Shown here: positions 1 to 14,760 of the stretch, piece by piece | Position numbering within the stretch: position 1 is the stretch's first letter | Layout of the letters: each line of letters starts with the position of its first letter | Source of the DNA: Mugil cephalus | Taxonomy: Eukaryota > Chordata > Actinopteri > Mugiliformes > Mugilidae | Assembly (NCBI RefSeq): GCF_022458985.1 | Contig: NC_061774.1 | Location: 15,834,197 to 15,898,196, forward strand | Length of the DNA stretch: 64,000 bases | Direction of reading: 5' to 3' | The notes under the pieces: generated by a model | What the model was told of the DNA's origin: nothing | The model's input: only the letters and a program-made list of their open reading frames with translations | Database searches by the model: none | Position numbers and translations under genes: made by a program

Positions 1-4724
<4,724 letters not shown>

Positions 4725-5530
4725 GCTTTTCCGGTAATGAAGGATGTTCACTGCTGCAACCCTCACCAGACTGCTCCACGTTTACCTCTCAGAACAACCA
4801 CCGGGTCCACAAATGTGTCATGTACAACCTCTCAGCCCCCCCACACCCTCTCTTCCTCATTTCAGACTGGAGCGCTGGGCTACACTGGATTTGTAGTTTA
4901 TCTCTTTCCCCTCGCATGAAACATTGTCAACCCACACAGTGAGAGGATGTGTAGGCAGACGTGAAGACACATGCACACTCCACTTGTAATATGGACCAAC
5001 TCTGTGCTTCCAGAAGACTCGTTTGTGTCAATTTTACTTATTTTTCTATGGTAATTGTGAGAAACTGCTGGAATATTAAGGGTTGTATAACTGTTCTGTT
5101 GATGTAAATGATTATGATGACAATTTAAATGAAGACATTGCTGGTTTGTTTGTTTGTTTGTTTTCTGTGTGGATTACTACTCGATGAAGGTGCTGAGCGT
5201 TTGCATGCTTGGTTTTGCTGTTTTCCTCTAGCTCATCCGCCTTTCATCATAATTTTATCTGCAATATGACAATTCTTCCATGTGTCCCGCGACGATCAGA
5301 GTGAATTTATGAATGTTTGGGTTCTTCTTCATAGTAAAATAACTCTTGAGGTTTGTTTGTGTTTGTGTTTTGCTATTTGCTTACACAGCAATGCAGCTCC
5401 CGTAAACCACACTGCCCTTGTGAATTACATTTAAAAAAAAAAGGAAAAATATTGTCTGTGCCAAGGTGCGTTACAGCTACAACTCCTCAACTCTGAAAGT
5501 GATCTTGAGTCAATAAAGGTACTGTTACAA
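4725..5530 (+). promoter_or_regulatory. SLAIN-like 3' UTR with poly(A) signal
   Basis: The sequence after the SLAIN stop contains no coding signal. AATAAA at 5512-5517 is the most likely poly(A) signal; AATAAA at 5707-5712 and an AATAAA-rich tract near 5597 are possible alternatives. A short (TTTG)n tract sits near 5143-5162. The choice of site is inferred. Confidence 0.55.
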
Positions 5531-5879
5531 TACTGAGTTTTCCATACATTTTACTGGATATCCAGGTATGGATTTGAGTGTTTGGAAATCTCTGTAATAA
5601 AAAATAAATAAAAAAAACGTTTATGCACAAAGGCCTTGTGCCTTCGTCAGCTATGCACCCTCATGAAGTGTGCCTCTGAAAATTAGGAGCTGTAAAGAAA
5701 ATGATAAATAAAGACTACCCTGAAACTGTAATTGTATTTCTGGTCATTTTTTTTAATCCCTGCATGCAGATCTTATTTGTTTGCATCGGTGGCTAATTAA
5801 TGCAGCAGGGAGCAGCAGCGACACCGTCGTCATCTCCCGGATATTTCCTGGGTACATAACCAACCGCGTCTCTAATGAG

Positions 5880-6330
5880 CGCTCAACGCTACACACCCCT
5901 TGTGACTGAGAAAATGGCCTACAGGCCTCATCTGCGTATACAAAGTCTGACCGCTCAGCGCGGCGTGCACATTATACTGCAATACTAGTATTTTGGTGGC
6001 GTGGCGACGTTTGCATTTTTGCGCCAATGCGTTTGGTGTAAACGTTTCCCCATTAAAAGAACGGCTGTGTTAATGTAACTCTGCTCTCTTATGCATGACG
6101 CAAATAGTAAGGGATCAGCGGTAAACGAGGCCACGCATCGTCCCCCTCCTCCCTCCCTCCCTCCCTCCTTGTCAGGAAGCAAGCTGATTGGCCGAGGCCT
6201 AGCAAAGAGTGGCCGGGGATCCAAAACTGCAGGCCGCACTTAGCTTACCGTCAAAAATAAACCAAAACAATAACAGACAATTCTGAGAAGGGGGAGAAAC
6301 ACCGATAGAGTCGGAAGACGACGTTATCAG
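5880..6330 (+). promoter_or_regulatory. Candidate znf711 promoter and first (noncoding) exon
   Basis: The region is richer in G+C and CpG than its surroundings and lies just upstream of the znf711 exons. It contains an inverted CCAAT box (ATTGG 6187-6191), an exact AGGCCTAG (6195-6202), which is the recognition core reported for the ZFX/ZNF711 family, a second AGGCCT (5923-5928), and four CCC runs with single-base spacers (6151-6165) that could form a G-quadruplex on the minus strand. A likely noncoding exon ends at 6330, where TTATCAG is followed by the donor GTAAAA. The transcription start is not determined. Confidence 0.5.
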
Positions 6331-7380
6331 GTAAAATTATTTTGAATCGATTACAAAGGCACGCGGAATGAGACGCAGGGGCCCAGTGAAACGTAGCGGG
6401 CCTCTTTCAGCCCTCTCGGAAAACAACATGGAAGATAATCCACCTAGCTTAGCGAGCTAGCCAGCCGAAAGGACGGCTGTCGTCGCGCAGATTAGGGCGA
6501 CGTTCAAGAACATACGCTCATAAGGCATCCCAGTGCGTTGCTTATGCAAGTGCCCTTATTAATACGACAACGCCATGTGTAATCACTGCCCATGGTGCTT
6601 TTTAGACGAGTTTGTGCATTTCCAGAGTTAGCCATTAGGCTAAAACAAAATGGCGCTCGGAGATTCAGTCCTAGCTTGTTGGCTAGTTAGCTCCTGTGGG
6701 TGGAGGGCGGTAGCCGCCTTAGTATGCATTGCATAACCGCGGTATTTTCATTGGCGGCCATAAACTCAGTGCATGTGTAATTATGTGCAAAGATGTCACT
6801 CTGCGAGGCATTTGAAACGCTTTTTGTGTGGCGGCGTAGTGTTCGTTTTTTATCCCAGAATGACATATTCCCTGAAAATCAAACGTCAATACAGACCACT
6901 GCAGACATGACACATTTGCCTTATGTTAAATCGTCATGTGACGACAATGCATTTCATCCCACAACAACAAGTAGGGCTCATCCTCCGTGAGCCACCAGAG
7001 CCGCTGTCTGCAAGCCCGCTTTCAGCACACTGAGCGGGACAGTCCTTTGTCTCAGCCGGGCTCCAGCCATCAGGCTGAACCAGCTCCAGGTGTATAGCTA
7101 TATGTCCTCAGGTTGAGGCTGCATGTAGTACTCTGATTAGGCAATGGATGGAGCCAGTGGTCAACAACACAACTGGCTTCTTCCTCAGTGATAATGAGAA
7201 GAGGCTTCTCTGCATCTGTATTCAGTGCTGATACTGATGTCCTTGGTATGAACCATAAACGCATTTAGGAATATTTTAAAATACCCGCACCTTTAAACTA
7301 AGCAAGAAGTCACTACACATTTGATCTTTCATGTAACACTCTGAGCACTATACCAATGGGTTGTTTGTTTTCTTTACCAG
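6331..7380 (+). other. First intron of znf711 (inferred)
   Basis: The stretch between the candidate first exon and the next acceptor (TTCTTTACCAG ending at 7380) holds no supported gene. Short frames on both strands resemble no known protein. Confidence 0.4.
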
Positions 7381-7462
7381 AGTGGTTGATTACCTTGATG
7401 GAAGGAGGCACCTCCACTATCCTCTTGGTTTTATTGTAAAGGTTTTGTCATCCAATGTGAAG
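7381..7462 (+). other. Candidate 5' UTR exon of znf711
   Basis: The 82-nt segment has a strong acceptor (pyrimidine tract ending CCAG) and a strong donor (AAG followed by GTATGT) but no continuous frame into the znf711 start, so it would be an untranslated exon. Transcript data would decide. Confidence 0.4.
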
Positions 7463-7595
7463 GTATGTATTTAATACTAGCTGTGATGGAAATAGTTTGC
7501 CCTTTCATTTTCATCTTCAGCAATGCACACAAAGAAAGTGAATGGCTAATGTAGTCTATACTGTAATTTTCAGTCTTTTTTTACGGAATAAAGAC

Positions 7596-10500
7596 ATGGA
7601 TCAAGGAGGAGGGGTGTTGGAGCTACACACTCAGGAGCTGAAGATGCCCCATGCTATGATCATGCAAGACTTTGGTAGGTGGTTGATTAGGGGACAACCA
7701 TTATGTTGTAGTATTTGTTTAGATTACATTGCACAACATAAATTTCCCCAGAATCTAAAAACTAGCATATGAAAAAAAATGTCATTTAGCTCTTTATCCA
7801 GCAAAATGGTAACATTACAGGGTTGTTCTGATATTTTAACTACAACAACAACAGCAAGAGGATGCACCTTCACAAAAATGGGACCTGAGTTGTGTCTTTA
7901 CGCCTCGTTGTGTCTTCTGTTTAAAGTTGCAGGCATGGGTGGTCTGGCTCACATCGATGGGGAGCACATTGTGGTGTCCGTACCTGAGGGTATGCTTCTC
8001 TCGGATGTGATGACGGACGAGGGCATCCTCCTGGAGCACGGACTTGAGGTGGAAGGTCTGGAGACTCAAGTGGTTCAAGGCTTGGAGACGGAGGTGGTCG
8101 AAGGACTTGAGACCGAAGTGGTGGAGAGCTTACATGCCGATGTGGATGGCTTGGAGGCGGAAGTTGTTGATGGGCTCCAGACGCATGTGGTAGAGCTGGA
8201 GGCTCAGGTTGTGGAGGGACTAGAGGGTGAGGTGGAAGTGGAGGGTCTCGAGGCGCAAGTGGTAGAGGGCCTGGAAACTGAGGTAGATGTGGAGGGCCTG
8301 GAAGCTCACGTTGTCGAAGGCCTTGAGGAAGAGGTGGAAGTGGAAGGCTTAGAAGCTGAGGTTGTGGAGGGTCTTGAGGTAGATGTGGAAAGTCTTCAGT
8401 CTCAAGGGGTCGAGGCTCACGAAATGACGAGTGAAGACATGGTGTCGTCAGAACACAGTGTGATCATGCCCGAGAATATTCTGGGGACAGAAGTTGCGAT
8501 AGAGGAAGCTCTGGATGCCCATCACCACCACGTCCTAACCTCGCGCCTCATCCAAGACTCAAACCACCATCATGACGACATGTCAGACCAGGTGTTTGTG
8601 GCAGAGCTGCTGTCTGAGCACCAGGACAGCACACTGGACCACCAGCTTGTGTCACAAGGGTTGATGGTGACAGAGGCCAACTCTGAGACGATAATCCACG
8701 AACAGCTGCCATCTGAAGCTGTGCCCCTCCAAACAGACGAGGACGATGATGCAAGAAGCAGCTCTGAGGATTACCTTATGATATCTTGTAAGATAGTTTG
8801 TCACACGATAAGCATGATAAACAGTTGTTTTGCAATCTTTTCTGCATAACCAGTGGTATTTGTGTTGTTAAAGTGGATGAAGTGGGAGAGAAGTTGGACA
8901 TAGGAGACACACCTCTTGAGATCAGCACTGAGGTGATGGAAGACAAGGAATCCAAAGAAGAGGACGGCTCTGAAGTCATCAAAGTCTACATTTTTAAAGC
9001 TGAAGCGGATGATGATTTAGGCAAGTGGATTTAAGTGTACCTCTTCCACCCTGTTGACTTTTTACAACACAAAAAGTTACCTTGAGATTTTTTCCTGTTA
9101 AAATGAGTGTGCTGATAAATGGGTCTTATCTTTTTTCATTTTCCATTTCTAGGTGGCACAGAGGTAATAACGGAGGATGATTACCAGAATGGACATCCTG
9201 ATCTGGAAGCAGCATCTTCAGGCAGACTGGGCGTTGGACGTGACAAGATGGTCTACATGGCGGTCAAGAACCCTCCAAAAGAAGAAGAGGATGATGAGGA
9301 TGACAGTGATGATGATGACGACGATGATATTAGTAGGTTCCATCGATGTTTTTGAACGGTGTCTGGGCTGTTCCTACATTATTGTTACAATTTTGATACA
9401 CAATGCAGTCAAAACATCAAAGTTTTGTCAATCAATATAAAATAATATATTTTAGGGGGTTCCATGATGAAAGTAAAATAAGATGATGTCACTCTTGTTG
9501 CAGATAACACGATTGAACAGGTGAAGAATGGAGCTTCTACACCTTTTCTGCCAATCCGCCAGGGATTGGGCCCGAACCGTGCCCTCAAACCTAAGGCTAA
9601 GAAAAAGAAGAAAGGAGAAACACGACAGTGTCAGACTGGTATGATTAGCATATAATACATACATATTGTCTCATGGGACAGTAAAATATTAGTTTAGTGT
9701 TTGCCAGTTTTTCTAGAGCCAAATATTTGCCTTTTGGTTCACATTGAAATGTATACATTAAATGTTGATTACAGCTTGTTTTCTCTTCCAGCTGTTATCA
9801 TCGGACCAGATGGAATGCCTTTGACCGTCTACCCTTGCCACATCTGCGGAAAGAAGTTTCGCTCACGGGGTTTCCTCAAATGCCATATGAAGAACCACCC
9901 GGACCATCTGCTCAAGAAGAAGTACCAGTGCACGGACTGCGACTTCACCACCAACAAGAAGATCAGTTTCCACAACCACTTGGAGAGTCACAAGCTGCTA
10001 AGCCATAACAGTGAGCGGTCTCCAGAATATACCGAGTACACGCGGCGCTATCACGAGTCCAGCCCCCTGGGCTCCGACAAGCTCATCGTCAAGGACCGGG
10101 AGCCTAAACTGCATCACTGCAAGTACTGCGATTACGAGACAGCCGAGCAGGGTCTGCTTAACCGCCACCTGCTGGCCGTGCACAGTAAGAACTTCGCACA
10201 CGTGTGCGTCGAGTGCGCCAAAGGCTTCCGTCACCCATCCGAGCTGAAGAAACACATGAGGACCCACACAGGCGAGAAGCCCTACCACTGCCCGCACTGC
10301 GAGTTCCGTTGCGCAGATCAGTCCAACCTAAAGACTCACATCAAGAGCAAGCACGGCGCGGATCTGCCTTTCAAGTGCAGCCACTGTCCCCAAGCCTACG
10401 CGGACGCACGGGAGCTCCAGCGTCATATAGAGATGGTGCAAGGCCACAAGACCCACCAGTGCCCACACTGTGAGCACAAAAGCACCAACTCCAGTGACCT

Positions 10501-10972
10501 GAAAAGGCACATTATCTCGGTTCACACCAAGGACTTCCCTCACCAGTGTGACGTATGTGAGAAAGGCTTTCACAGGCCCTCAGAATTGAAGAAACACGCG
10601 GAAACGCACAAGGGCAACAAGGTGCACCAGTGCCGGCATTGTAACTTCAACGCCCCCGACACTTTCACCCTGAGTCGCCATATCCTGTCCTTGCACACAA
10701 AGGACCTCCCGTTTAAGTGCAAGCGCTGTCGGCGAGGCTTCCGGCAGCCCGCCGAGCTGAAGAAGCACATGAAGACACACAGTGGTAGAAAGGTTTATCA
10801 GTGCCAGTATTGTGAGTATAACAGTACGGACGCTTCTGGCTTCAAACGCCACGTTATCTCAATTCACACCAAGGACTACCCCCACCGCTGCGACTACTGC
10901 ACCAAGGGCTTTAGGAGGCCTTCAGAGAAGAGCCAGCACATAGCCAGGCACCACAAAGACATGTTGATGTAA
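7596..10972 (+). CDS. znf711: Zinc finger protein 711 (ZFX/ZFY/ZNF711 family transcription factor)
   Basis: ZNF711 is a nuclear transcriptional activator that binds GGCCT-type sites at CpG-island promoters and works with the histone demethylase PHF8; its human loss causes X-linked intellectual disability. Coding exons: 7596-7674, 7927-8787, 8874-9020, 9153-9332, 9504-9638 and 9792-10972 (stop TAA 10970-10972). Every coding junction is phase 1 and the sum is 2583 nt, or 860 residues. The start ATG has G at -3 and +4 and gives MDQGGG...[17 protein letters not shown], as in ZNF711. An acidic activation domain follows (residues ~27-440, with [33 protein letters not shown] and KMVYMAV blocks), then a Lys-rich nuclear localisation segment (KPKAKKKKK) and 12 C2H2 fingers from residue ~483. 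Finger 6 has irregular His spacing, as I recall for human ZNF711. The [18 protein letters not shown] spacer separates ZNF711 from ZFX/ZFY. Human ZNF711 is about 760 residues; the excess is largely a repeat expansion. The 9021-9152 intron uses a GC donor. Confidence 0.95.
8040..8408 (+). repeat. Coding tandem repeat in the ZNF711 acidic domain
   Basis: About 15 imperfect units of 7-9 codons with consensus GLE-x-[EQ]-V-[VE]-E run through residues ~65-187. The nucleotide units (roughly 21-27 bp) have diverged at third positions but keep the frame, so the tract looks translated and under some constraint rather than freshly slipped. Its acidic/hydrophobic periodicity would suit an activation domain. 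The human counterpart, as I recall it, has only a short stretch here. Confidence 0.85.
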
Positions 10973-11640
10973 CGTCATGACACACAAACACACTCCTCTT
11001 TCCCCAGTAAATCTGTGTCACACACCCAGAGGTAATTTTAGTGTATTAACAAAGACTGATGAATGACTGATGCAGGCAGTTGGCGAAGATGACATTATAA
11101 TTGCTGTTCTGTGTTGTATTGGGTGTAAACCTCCTCCTCCTCCTCCTCCCCCAAGGAGTAACGCAAGAACACATTTTAGATGGGGGTGAAGTCTGAAAAA
11201 GACAGTGTGTACACTGAGTGGGACAACTGTAAATTATGTTTTTGTTTTGTTGCAGAAAATCACTTATGAACATATATTCAGGGTTTCAAATGTCTATATT
11301 TTTATACCCACTCAGCTGAAATGCTGCGAGATGACGACTGCGTCTTGTAAAACAGAAAGCGTTGCTCCGTGAACGTTGCTAGTTCTTCAGATCACGTGGA
11401 AAGAGTACAGGGGAAGGTTGCCTCCATAGCACCAGTTAGTATCTGTTCCGTATTAACCAGCGTTTACCCCAACATTTGTTTGCATTGTTATCTGGTTTTT
11501 AACGGACTGGGCCATTCACAAGTCCAAAATGTTTTTTTTTTTTTTTTTTTGTTTTTTTTTTTCCAGTGATGTTGATAAGAAGAATGCATCTTGAAAAGAC
11601 ATTTCAATAAAACCAACAGTACGTTCTCTGGCCCAAACAC
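10973..11640 (+). promoter_or_regulatory. znf711 3' UTR with poly(A) signal
   Basis: The 3' sequence has a T-rich tract (11530-11563) and AATAAA at 11606-11611, about 640 bases after the stop. A further AATAAA lies near 12600. Use of the first site is inferred. Confidence 0.55.
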
Positions 11641-13483
11641 TCAAGAGTCATGTATAAATAATCTGGACTATATCGTGTTAAATATGTCTTAAAGTTCAAA
11701 TCATACATTTTCTGATCTGATCAACAGTGTCCAGTTAGATGGAGGTGCAGCTGGTGTATTAGAATATCTCTTTTAGTGTACACATTTCTGACACAGAAAT
11801 CTGCGCTGATGGTGCAGATTGTTGACCGGTATTAACTTGACAGATGGTAACGTTTTAAATAACCCCTGAAATGGTTATATCTGACAGCTACTGCAAGCTG
11901 GCGTGTGTGTGACTACCTATGACACAGGTGTAATCTTCAGCTAACCATTGCAATCATGCCTTACATCTGTTGGTCTTTATCCCCTAAGCACTGATGAACA
12001 CAGCTAATCAGAAAATAAGTGATTTTTAACTCTCAAACATGCTGTATCAATGCCATTCTCTCAGAGATTATGTGTTTGAGTCAGTAGAAAGCACTTTAAT
12101 ATTTTTCTTTTCTTTGTATTTTAATGACATGTATGAGAGTTTATTATCTAAGGATGTGGCTATATAAATACATATACCCCTTGATAATGAACGCGTACAG
12201 AGCTTTGTGAGTGGGTACCGATTGTTTTGAGTGTAATCGCTAGCAAAGTGGGCACGATCCGTCACTGCACCCCGAGTTGTCATTGAAAAGTGGTGGGTGA
12301 AACCATTTATTGTTTTGTTGTATGGATAAGTGATTGGGTTTTGTGTTTTGTTTGTGCTCACTAACAAGTTTCCCCAGACACTAGTCCTACAGTCCTGAAT
12401 AACCCGACCCAATCCCACCAGTGGGATTATTTCCTTGCAGTTGGTGGTCATCATATTGGCATTAGTCTTTTAAAGTATGCACATATGCTGTCTCCATGAA
12501 ATTAATTGTGGTATATATTAAAAATCCCTGCATTTCGTGTACCTTAGTCTATAATTTCTTTCAGTCTGATTGTGGATAAACTACTGGTGGGGAAGAACCA
12601 AAATAAACAATTATCTTTTTACGCTTTTTGTCCTCTGTCCAACAGGAAGCAGATCATAAAGCCCTCCCTTTGAAACTGTGTCACCATTTACTACGCGCAA
12701 GCATAAATTATTTTCAGATAATTAATAAATGATTTCATATCGGCCAATTTACCTGTGTACGATTGACCGGCACGAGAAATTGAGATGAACCTGAAGCAGC
12801 TAGCGTTCAGCAAAACATCATTGATCCACGACTCAGAGGAGCAGACGCCTTTGGACCTAATGATCGTCTGCAGCTGTAGCTGTGTGCGTGCTTTGTCGGT
12901 GGTGTTGTGCAACCTTTGATTAATAATGAAATATGCCTGGAAGCCTTCATAACTTTCCCGTTACTAAAGGAATTCAAAGTTTGACGTGTATCTGCTCTAG
13001 ATGTAGAGTTTGGAGAATGAGAAGTCTGAGCTGCGCCACACGTACTATCCTCAGTAGATGCGGTATTTTTCCGCTTCAGCTGGCACAGTGTGAGACTGAT
13101 AAAATTGTCTGACATTTAAAAATCCGAGGCTATATGTTCTTTCAAAAGTTTCTTAAATCATGTTGCTCAGGCTGGTTTGCTTAGATTAGGTTTTGCAAAA
13201 AGCTCCCTACAACAGTGAAAACTGCAATTGCACAGGTCTCAAGCCTACAGTGGATCAGTTTGGCCTTTTAGCTCCTTTGAGGAACTCATCCTACTCTGTG
13301 GGGCTGTGCATCAGTCTGGTGAATACACAGACATTATGTGGTGATCACAATACATATAGTTTTGTTTGCGTCTATTGCTGAAAGGGTAGAAGATGGAAAG
13401 AGTGAGGTATTATTTTCACAGTGACCATCTTGTCCAAAGAAGAAAAACACAGGTGAGTCAACATGCTGAAAGGCATTACTCAC

Positions 13484-13740
13484 GCTAATGGTGTGGCGGT
13501 TAGCACGATGTCTCACAGCAACAAGGTGCTGGGTTTTGAATCCATCGGCCGACTGGGGCCTTTCCTTGTGGAGTAGTCATGTTCCCCTTGTGTCTGCGTG
13601 TCCTCTCTGGATTCTCCACCTTCGTCACGAGTCTCTGCATCTCTGAACCCTCCCACGACTGTTAGGTTAATTGAAGATTCTAAATGGGATGTAGGCCTGT
13701 GATATACTGGCTGGAATAGGCTCCGGATATTCTTTACTGG
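13484..13740 (+). repeat. Degenerate SINE-like interspersed repeat
   Basis: The stretch has the look of a repeat very common in fish genomes: a GGTTAGCACGATG segment resembling a tRNA A box, a GGTTTTGAATCC segment resembling a B box, then GGCCGACTGGGGCC and a GTTAGGTTAATTG...ATTCTAAAT segment, ending in a GGAATAGGCTCCGG tail. The copy is diverged and has no clear poly(A) tail or target-site duplication. The name of the family is not certain from memory. Confidence 0.55.
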
Positions 13741-13919
13741 GTTTTAAGTCTAAGTATTCACACTTCAAACTTAAAACATAGAACAATCATCACAATTAAC
13801 GTATAACTAAACCAAACAAAACTGATCTGAGATAAATGGAATTCATCCTTTAAATTGTTGAAACAAACAGAAACAAAACAACAAAAAATATTCTATTCTA
13901 CACACATTACATTACAGGA

Positions 13920-14760
13920 TAGAGGGTATGTATTGACGTCACTACCGCCTATGGCCACGCCCCCTTGAGTGGCAAAACATAGTGAAAAGTATCTGTAAAT
14001 ACAGCGAGACCGGGAAAAATGTAAATTATTTGATGAAATTAAGGACAATTGGACTCGACAACGATCCATGCGAACTAGTATGGGTTTGGAAAAGTGGATT
14101 AGCCTTAATTTCAGTTTAGTTTAAGTTAGTTTTAGGTAATTTAAGTCATAAATAAGTATAGCTAAATAAAAGATGCTAACGCTAAGAGTTTTACTGAGAA
14201 GTAAGTTAGTCATACAACGTTAAAAGGATGACGTGGAGTGATCGCAAATATTACGTTTATTGTTTTATTGCTATTTATTGTTGGAACTGAAATAATGACC
14301 TTCGGCCCTAACTAAGCCAAAACAACAACATTGGCAAATTTATCTGACAGCCCCCCAGAACGCAAGTTAAGAAGTAACTTAAGGTATGAATTCATCAAAA
14401 TAAATAAATAAATACAGCATAAATTAGTATTACCTGACACTAAACATGAACCACAACACCATGTTTCTCTGTCTGGACTCCAGTAGTTTGTTCCAAGTGC
14501 AACGTTTCATTTACTTCTCATTCTCTGTTAGTCGGAGATATCTGAAAAATATATCTCCGACTGCTTTTCAGATCTGTTGGTACAGTCAATCGCACAACAG
14601 CTATTGACCTTTTTCAAATTAATTTTACAATTAAGATGGTATTAAGGCCTTTGATTCAAACTAATGCTGCTAGTCTCCATGTTCAACTGTCACTTTTTGC
14701 CACTCAGTGGCTGTAACCATGGAGACTTCGCTGACTGTGACGTCACATGCACACCCTCTA
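13920..14760 (+). mobile_element. TIR DNA element, 841-bp copy, noncoding
   Basis: The copy starts TAGAGGGTATG and ends with the inverted counterpart CACACCCTCTA. A TGACGTCA palindrome sits just inside each end (about 13934 and 14738). A second, shorter copy in the opposite orientation is at 34106-34767, sharing the ends, the segment reading GGATTAGCCTTAATTTCAG here, and the segment GATGCTAACGCTAAGAG. No transposase frame is visible, so it is a MITE-like element. An 11-bp perfect hairpin (14531-14541 with 14551-14561) lies inside. No target-site duplication could be fixed, so the superfamily is open. Confidence 0.7.

Noticed and set aside
7542..7595. Upstream in-frame ATG extension of znf711 (18 extra residues)
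   Set aside because: It lies across the acceptor CAG (7571-7573), and the family starts at MDxGGG. The extension is intronic.
7930..7932. CAG at this place as the acceptor of the second znf711 coding exon
   Set aside because: It would delete two residues from the conserved DFVAGM segment. The AAG acceptor ending at 7926 restores the family sequence exactly and stays in phase.
13505..13560. Possible tRNA gene from A- and B-box-like words
   Set aside because: The B box is degenerate and no cloverleaf could be drawn. The surroundings fit a SINE-like repeat.
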